NCBI RefSeq assembly: GCF_000741175.1
Contig: NZ_JGYS01000006.1
Span: 1 to 64,000, forward strand
Length of the DNA: 64,000 bases
Direction of reading: 5' to 3'
Source: Bifidobacterium callitrichos DSM 23973
GTDB lineage: Bacteria; Actinomycetota; Actinomycetes; Actinomycetales; Bifidobacteriaceae
Numbering within the stretch: the stretch's first letter is position 1; each line of letters opens with the position of its first letter. The translations under genes were made by a program, and so were the position numbers. Under the pieces are notes generated by a model. The model searched no databases and was not told the DNA's origin. It was given only the letters and a program-made list of their open reading frames with translations. Below are positions 61,665 to 64,000 of this stretch, piece by piece.

Positions 61665-62656
61665 TGGCTGAAGAAACCAAGCAGAAGAACCTCGACGGCG
61701 CTCCCGTCATCGACTTCGACAAGTTCGCTCCGAAGACCTCGTACTCCAACTACCGCAAGTACAAGGACTACTTCATGACGGGGCTCATCGTCCTCGCCTT
61801 CGTCATCGCCTGCATCCCGCTGGTCTCCGTCCTGTGGACGACGATCGTCAACGGTCTCAAGCGTCTGAACCTCAACTTCCTGTCCTTCAACATGACCGGT
61901 GTGGTCGGCGGCAACCCGACCCCGTCCGGCGGCTACGGTGGTGTTCTTCACGCCATCATCGGTACGCTGGAGATCACCGGTGGTGCAATGGTCATCTCCA
62001 TCCCGATCGGCATCATGTGCGCCGTCTACCTCGTTGAATACGCGAAGGGCAGCAAGCTGGCGATGACGGTCTCCATGCTCGTCGACGTCATGAGTGGTAT
62101 CCCGTCCATCGTCGCCGGTCTGTTCGCATTCTCGATGTTCACCATCGTGTTCGGACCTGGTACGATCAACGGCTTCGAAGGCTCCGTGGCATTGTCCCTG
62201 CTGATGCTGCCGACCGTCGTCAAGTCCTGCGAGGAAATGCTCAAGATCGTTCCGAACGATCTTCGTGAGGCCTCTCTGGCGCTTGGCGTCACCAAGCAGC
62301 GCACGATCACCAAGATCGTGCTGCGCACCGCACTGCCGGGCATCGTCTCCGGCTGCATCCTCGCCATCGCACGAGTCATCGGCGAGACCGCGCCTCTGCT
62401 CATGACCGCAGGCTACATCTCCTCGACGAACGTCAACCTGTTCTCGGGCCAGATGACCACCTTGCCTGTGTATGTCTACCAGGAGTACAGCAAGCTGCAC
62501 GCCAACTGCCCGGCTGCCGCCACCTCCGCCTGCGTGGCCGACATCCCGATGGAACGCTCTTGGGCTGCCGCCCTCGTCCTGATCGTGATCGTCCTGCTGC
62601 TCAACCTGATCGGCCGTCTGGTCGCCAAGGTGTTCGCCGTCAAGACCGAGCGCTGA
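61661..62656 (+). CDS. pstA: Phosphate ABC transporter permease PstA
   Basis: Second membrane permease. [31 protein letters not shown] and the EAA loop [30 protein letters not shown] followed by [10 protein letters not shown] are typical. It has six hydrophobic segments. 331 aa is slightly long because of a polar N-terminus of about 35 residues. Translationally coupled to pstC by an ATGA overlap; ATG 61664 is an equally possible start. Confidence 0.95.
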   Translation: MMAEETKQKNLDGAPVIDFDKFAPKTSYSNYRKYKDYFMTGLIVLAFVIACIPLVSVLWTTIVNGLKRLNLNFLSFNMTGVVGGNPTPSGGYGGVLHAIIGTLEITGGAMVISIPIGIMCAVYLVEYAKGSKLAMTVSMLVDVMSGIPSIVAGLFAFSMFTIVFGPGTINGFEGSVALSLLMLPTVVKSCEEMLKIVPNDLREASLALGVTKQRTITKIVLRTALPGIVSGCILAIARVIGETAPLLMTAGYISSTNVNLFSGQMTTLPVYVYQEYSKLHANCPAAATSACVADIPMERSWAAALVLIVIVLLLNLIGRLVAKVFAVKTER

Positions 62657-62708
62657 TCGGTTAACCCGTTCGAATCGCTTCGAATTTCAAGGAATTAAGG
62701 GAAATATC

Positions 62709-63488
62709 ATGGGACAACGTATTGACGTCAACCACGAGAACATCTACTACGGCGACTTCCTCGCCGTCGAGGATGTGAACATCAACATCGAGGCCAACAA
62801 GGTCACCGCCTTCATCGGCCCGTCCGGCTGCGGCAAGTCCACCGTGCTCCGCACGCTCGACCGCATGCACGAGCTCATCAACGGCGCTCACGTCGAGGGC
62901 GAGGTGCTGCTCGAGGGCAAGAACATCTACGACAAGGACATGGACCCGGTCGCCATCCGTCGTGACGTCGGCATGGTCTTCCAGCGCCCGAACCCGTTCC
63001 CGACGATGTCCATTCGTGAGAACGTGCTCGCCGGTGTTCGTCTGAACAACCGCCACATCTCCAAGTCCGACGCCGACGATCTCGTCGAGTGGGCCCTGCG
63101 CGGCGCCAACCTGTGGAACGAGGTCAAGGATCGTCTTGACAACCCGGGCATCGGCCTGTCCGGTGGTCAGCAGCAGCGTCTGTGCATCGCTCGCGCCGTC
63201 GCCGTCCACCCGAAGGTGATTCTTATGGACGAGCCCTGCTCCGCTCTGGACCCGATCTCCACGCTCGCCGTCGAGGACCTGATCAACGAGATCAAGAACG
63301 ACTACACGATCGTGATCGTGACCCACAACATGCAGCAGGCTGCTCGTATCGCCGACTACACCGCCTTCTTCAACCTGAAGGCCGTCGGCCAGCCGGGCCA
63401 CCTCGAGTACTTCGCGGACACCACCACGATGTTCAACAACCCGCAGAACGAAGAGGCCGAGCGTTACATCTCCGGCCGCTTCGGCTGA
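62709..63488 (+). CDS. pstB: Phosphate ABC transporter ATP-binding protein
   Basis: Cytoplasmic ATPase driving PstCA. Walker [10 protein letters not shown] (about residues 37-45), Q-loop VFQRPNPFP, signature [14 protein letters not shown], Walker [14 protein letters not shown] and H-loop VTHNM are intact. 259 aa is the family length. AATTAAGGGAAATATC precedes the ATG. Last gene of the operon; no phoU follows in the window. Confidence 0.97.
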   Translation: MGQRIDVNHENIYYGDFLAVEDVNINIEANKVTAFIGPSGCGKSTVLRTLDRMHELINGAHVEGEVLLEGKNIYDKDMDPVAIRRDVGMVFQRPNPFPTMSIRENVLAGVRLNNRHISKSDADDLVEWALRGANLWNEVKDRLDNPGIGLSGGQQQRLCIARAVAVHPKVILMDEPCSALDPISTLAVEDLINEIKNDYTIVIVTHNMQQAARIADYTAFFNLKAVGQPGHLEYFADTTTMFNNPQNEEAERYISGRFG

Positions 63489-63516
63489 TCGCGCGACGCG
63501 ACTAAGCCGTCCCCTC

Positions 63517-63566
63517 AACGGGAAAGCCCTCGTACCGGTCCTCACCGGTGCGGGGGCTTTCCCGTT
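63517..63566 (+). terminator. Terminator of the pst operon
   Basis: AACGGGAAAGCCC pairs with GGGCTTTCCCGTT around a loop that itself contains ACCGGTCCTCACCGGT. TTGTT follows. It lies 29 nt after pstB. Confidence 0.85.
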
Positions 63567-63863
63567 TGTTGGGGGCTCCCCGGTCTTCCCTGTGCGAGTG
63601 ATCCATGTCGCCAGAAGGTAATGTGCGTTCTCCGAGGCTAATTACTTCACTCCCACAAGCAACGTATGCTGACTTCCTCCATTCGTACGGCCTTTGTGGT
63701 CGTAGGCCGGTAGTCACCCGTTTTCGTACGAATAGTGACTGTAAGCGTACGAAATAGGGTGATTGGGTTGCAATAGCCACTATCACCGTACACCTGTGTC
63801 GTCTCAGAGTACGTTGCCGGTGGGCTTCAACTGGTTGGCAACCATGTCCGTCCGGGATTGTCT
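63567..63863. other. Gene-free stretch after the pst operon
   Basis: No credible ORF. The only structure seen is the inverted repeat TTCGTACG (63723) / CGTACGAA (63746), with further GTACG words at 63684, 63789 and 63811. The palindrome array begins at its right end. Confidence 0.5.
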
Positions 63864-64000
63864 CCGATCCTGTAGGATCGAACGTTTTGCACGTTTGACA
63901 GGCCACTTCAGCGTCCGATCCTGTAGGATCCGTCGAGAATATGGCTCTGGACTTGGCGTAAACATTCGATTCTGGAGGGTCCGTCGCGTACTGAAAAGCC
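63864..64000. repeat. Palindromic repeats at 51-nt spacing, running into the window end
   Basis: Units CCGATCCTGTAGGATCGAAC (63864), CCGATCCTGTAGGATCCGTC (63915) and a decayed TCGATTCTGGAGGGTCCGTC (63966) are spaced exactly 51 nt. The two spacers are 30 nt and unrelated to each other. They match the units at 45668-45894 and 28981-29053. The array may continue beyond 64000. Confidence 0.8.

Overview
This is 64 kb of high-GC actinobacterial chromosome, most likely Bifidobacterium. The reasons are a giant type I fatty acid synthase followed by its own acpS, senX3-regX3-pst gene order, a GH13_4 amylosucrase-like gene under LacI-type operators, and a PNPase with a long Arg/Asp tail. The species cannot be named from the window. 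Almost all genes are core metabolism; the unusual content lies between genes.

Layout. 1-10.1 kb: type I FAS (5' end outside the window, two apparent frameshifts) and acpS. 10.2-19.2 kb: amylosucrase-like enzyme, birA, tRNA-Gly(TCC), a membrane protein, rpsO, pnp with a long leader, and a convergent trans-sulfuration enzyme. 19.3-28.2 kb: two AAA-type ATPases flanking a DUF2207 membrane protein, an aldo/keto reductase, and a divergent MocR regulator/LysE exporter pair (the regulator is frameshifted). 28.3-30 kb: a non-coding element with terminal inverted repeats, then an AT-rich islet encoding a small secreted protein and a 36-residue membrane peptide behind a perfect consensus promoter. 30-32.7 kb: U32-family protein and PgeF/YfiH. 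32.7-45 kb: a ureide (allantoin) catabolic island: amidase, formamidase-like protein, allantoinase, allantoate amidohydrolase, ureidoglycine-glyoxylate aminotransferase, a DctA-type carrier, a hydantoin/allantoin racemase and an NCS1 permease on the minus strand, with a divergent RpiR regulator. 45-46.2 kb: a second copy of the non-coding element, with a 9-bp target duplication. 46.3-56.7 kb: ispD, pcp-like gene, DivIVA-like coiled-coil protein, pepC, two tandem DAHP synthases, an MHS transporter and an MTA/SAH nucleosidase. 56.8-63.5 kb: phosphate regulon (sensor kinase, response regulator, pstSCAB) with PHO-box-like direct repeats.

The ureide island reads as a near-complete route: permease import, racemisation, ring opening, allantoate hydrolysis, then transamination of ureidoglycine. 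The amidase and formamidase-like proteins probably act on the resulting small carbamoyl compounds. GAAA-N-TTTC palindromes in front of both minus-strand operons suggest a shared regulator, plausibly the RpiR protein.

Three families of undescribed-looking intergenic structure stand out. (1) Four 87-bp hairpins are built as 29-nt arm, 29-nt conserved centre and 29-nt arm. The arms differ completely between copies but always pair, while the centre is identical. (2) Two non-coding elements of 0.9-1.2 kb with terminal inverted repeats carry a conserved four-hairpin block. (3) Palindromic 21-nt repeats recur every 51-52 nt at three places, two of them inside those elements. Three single-site indels in otherwise intact conserved genes may be sequencing errors rather than biology.
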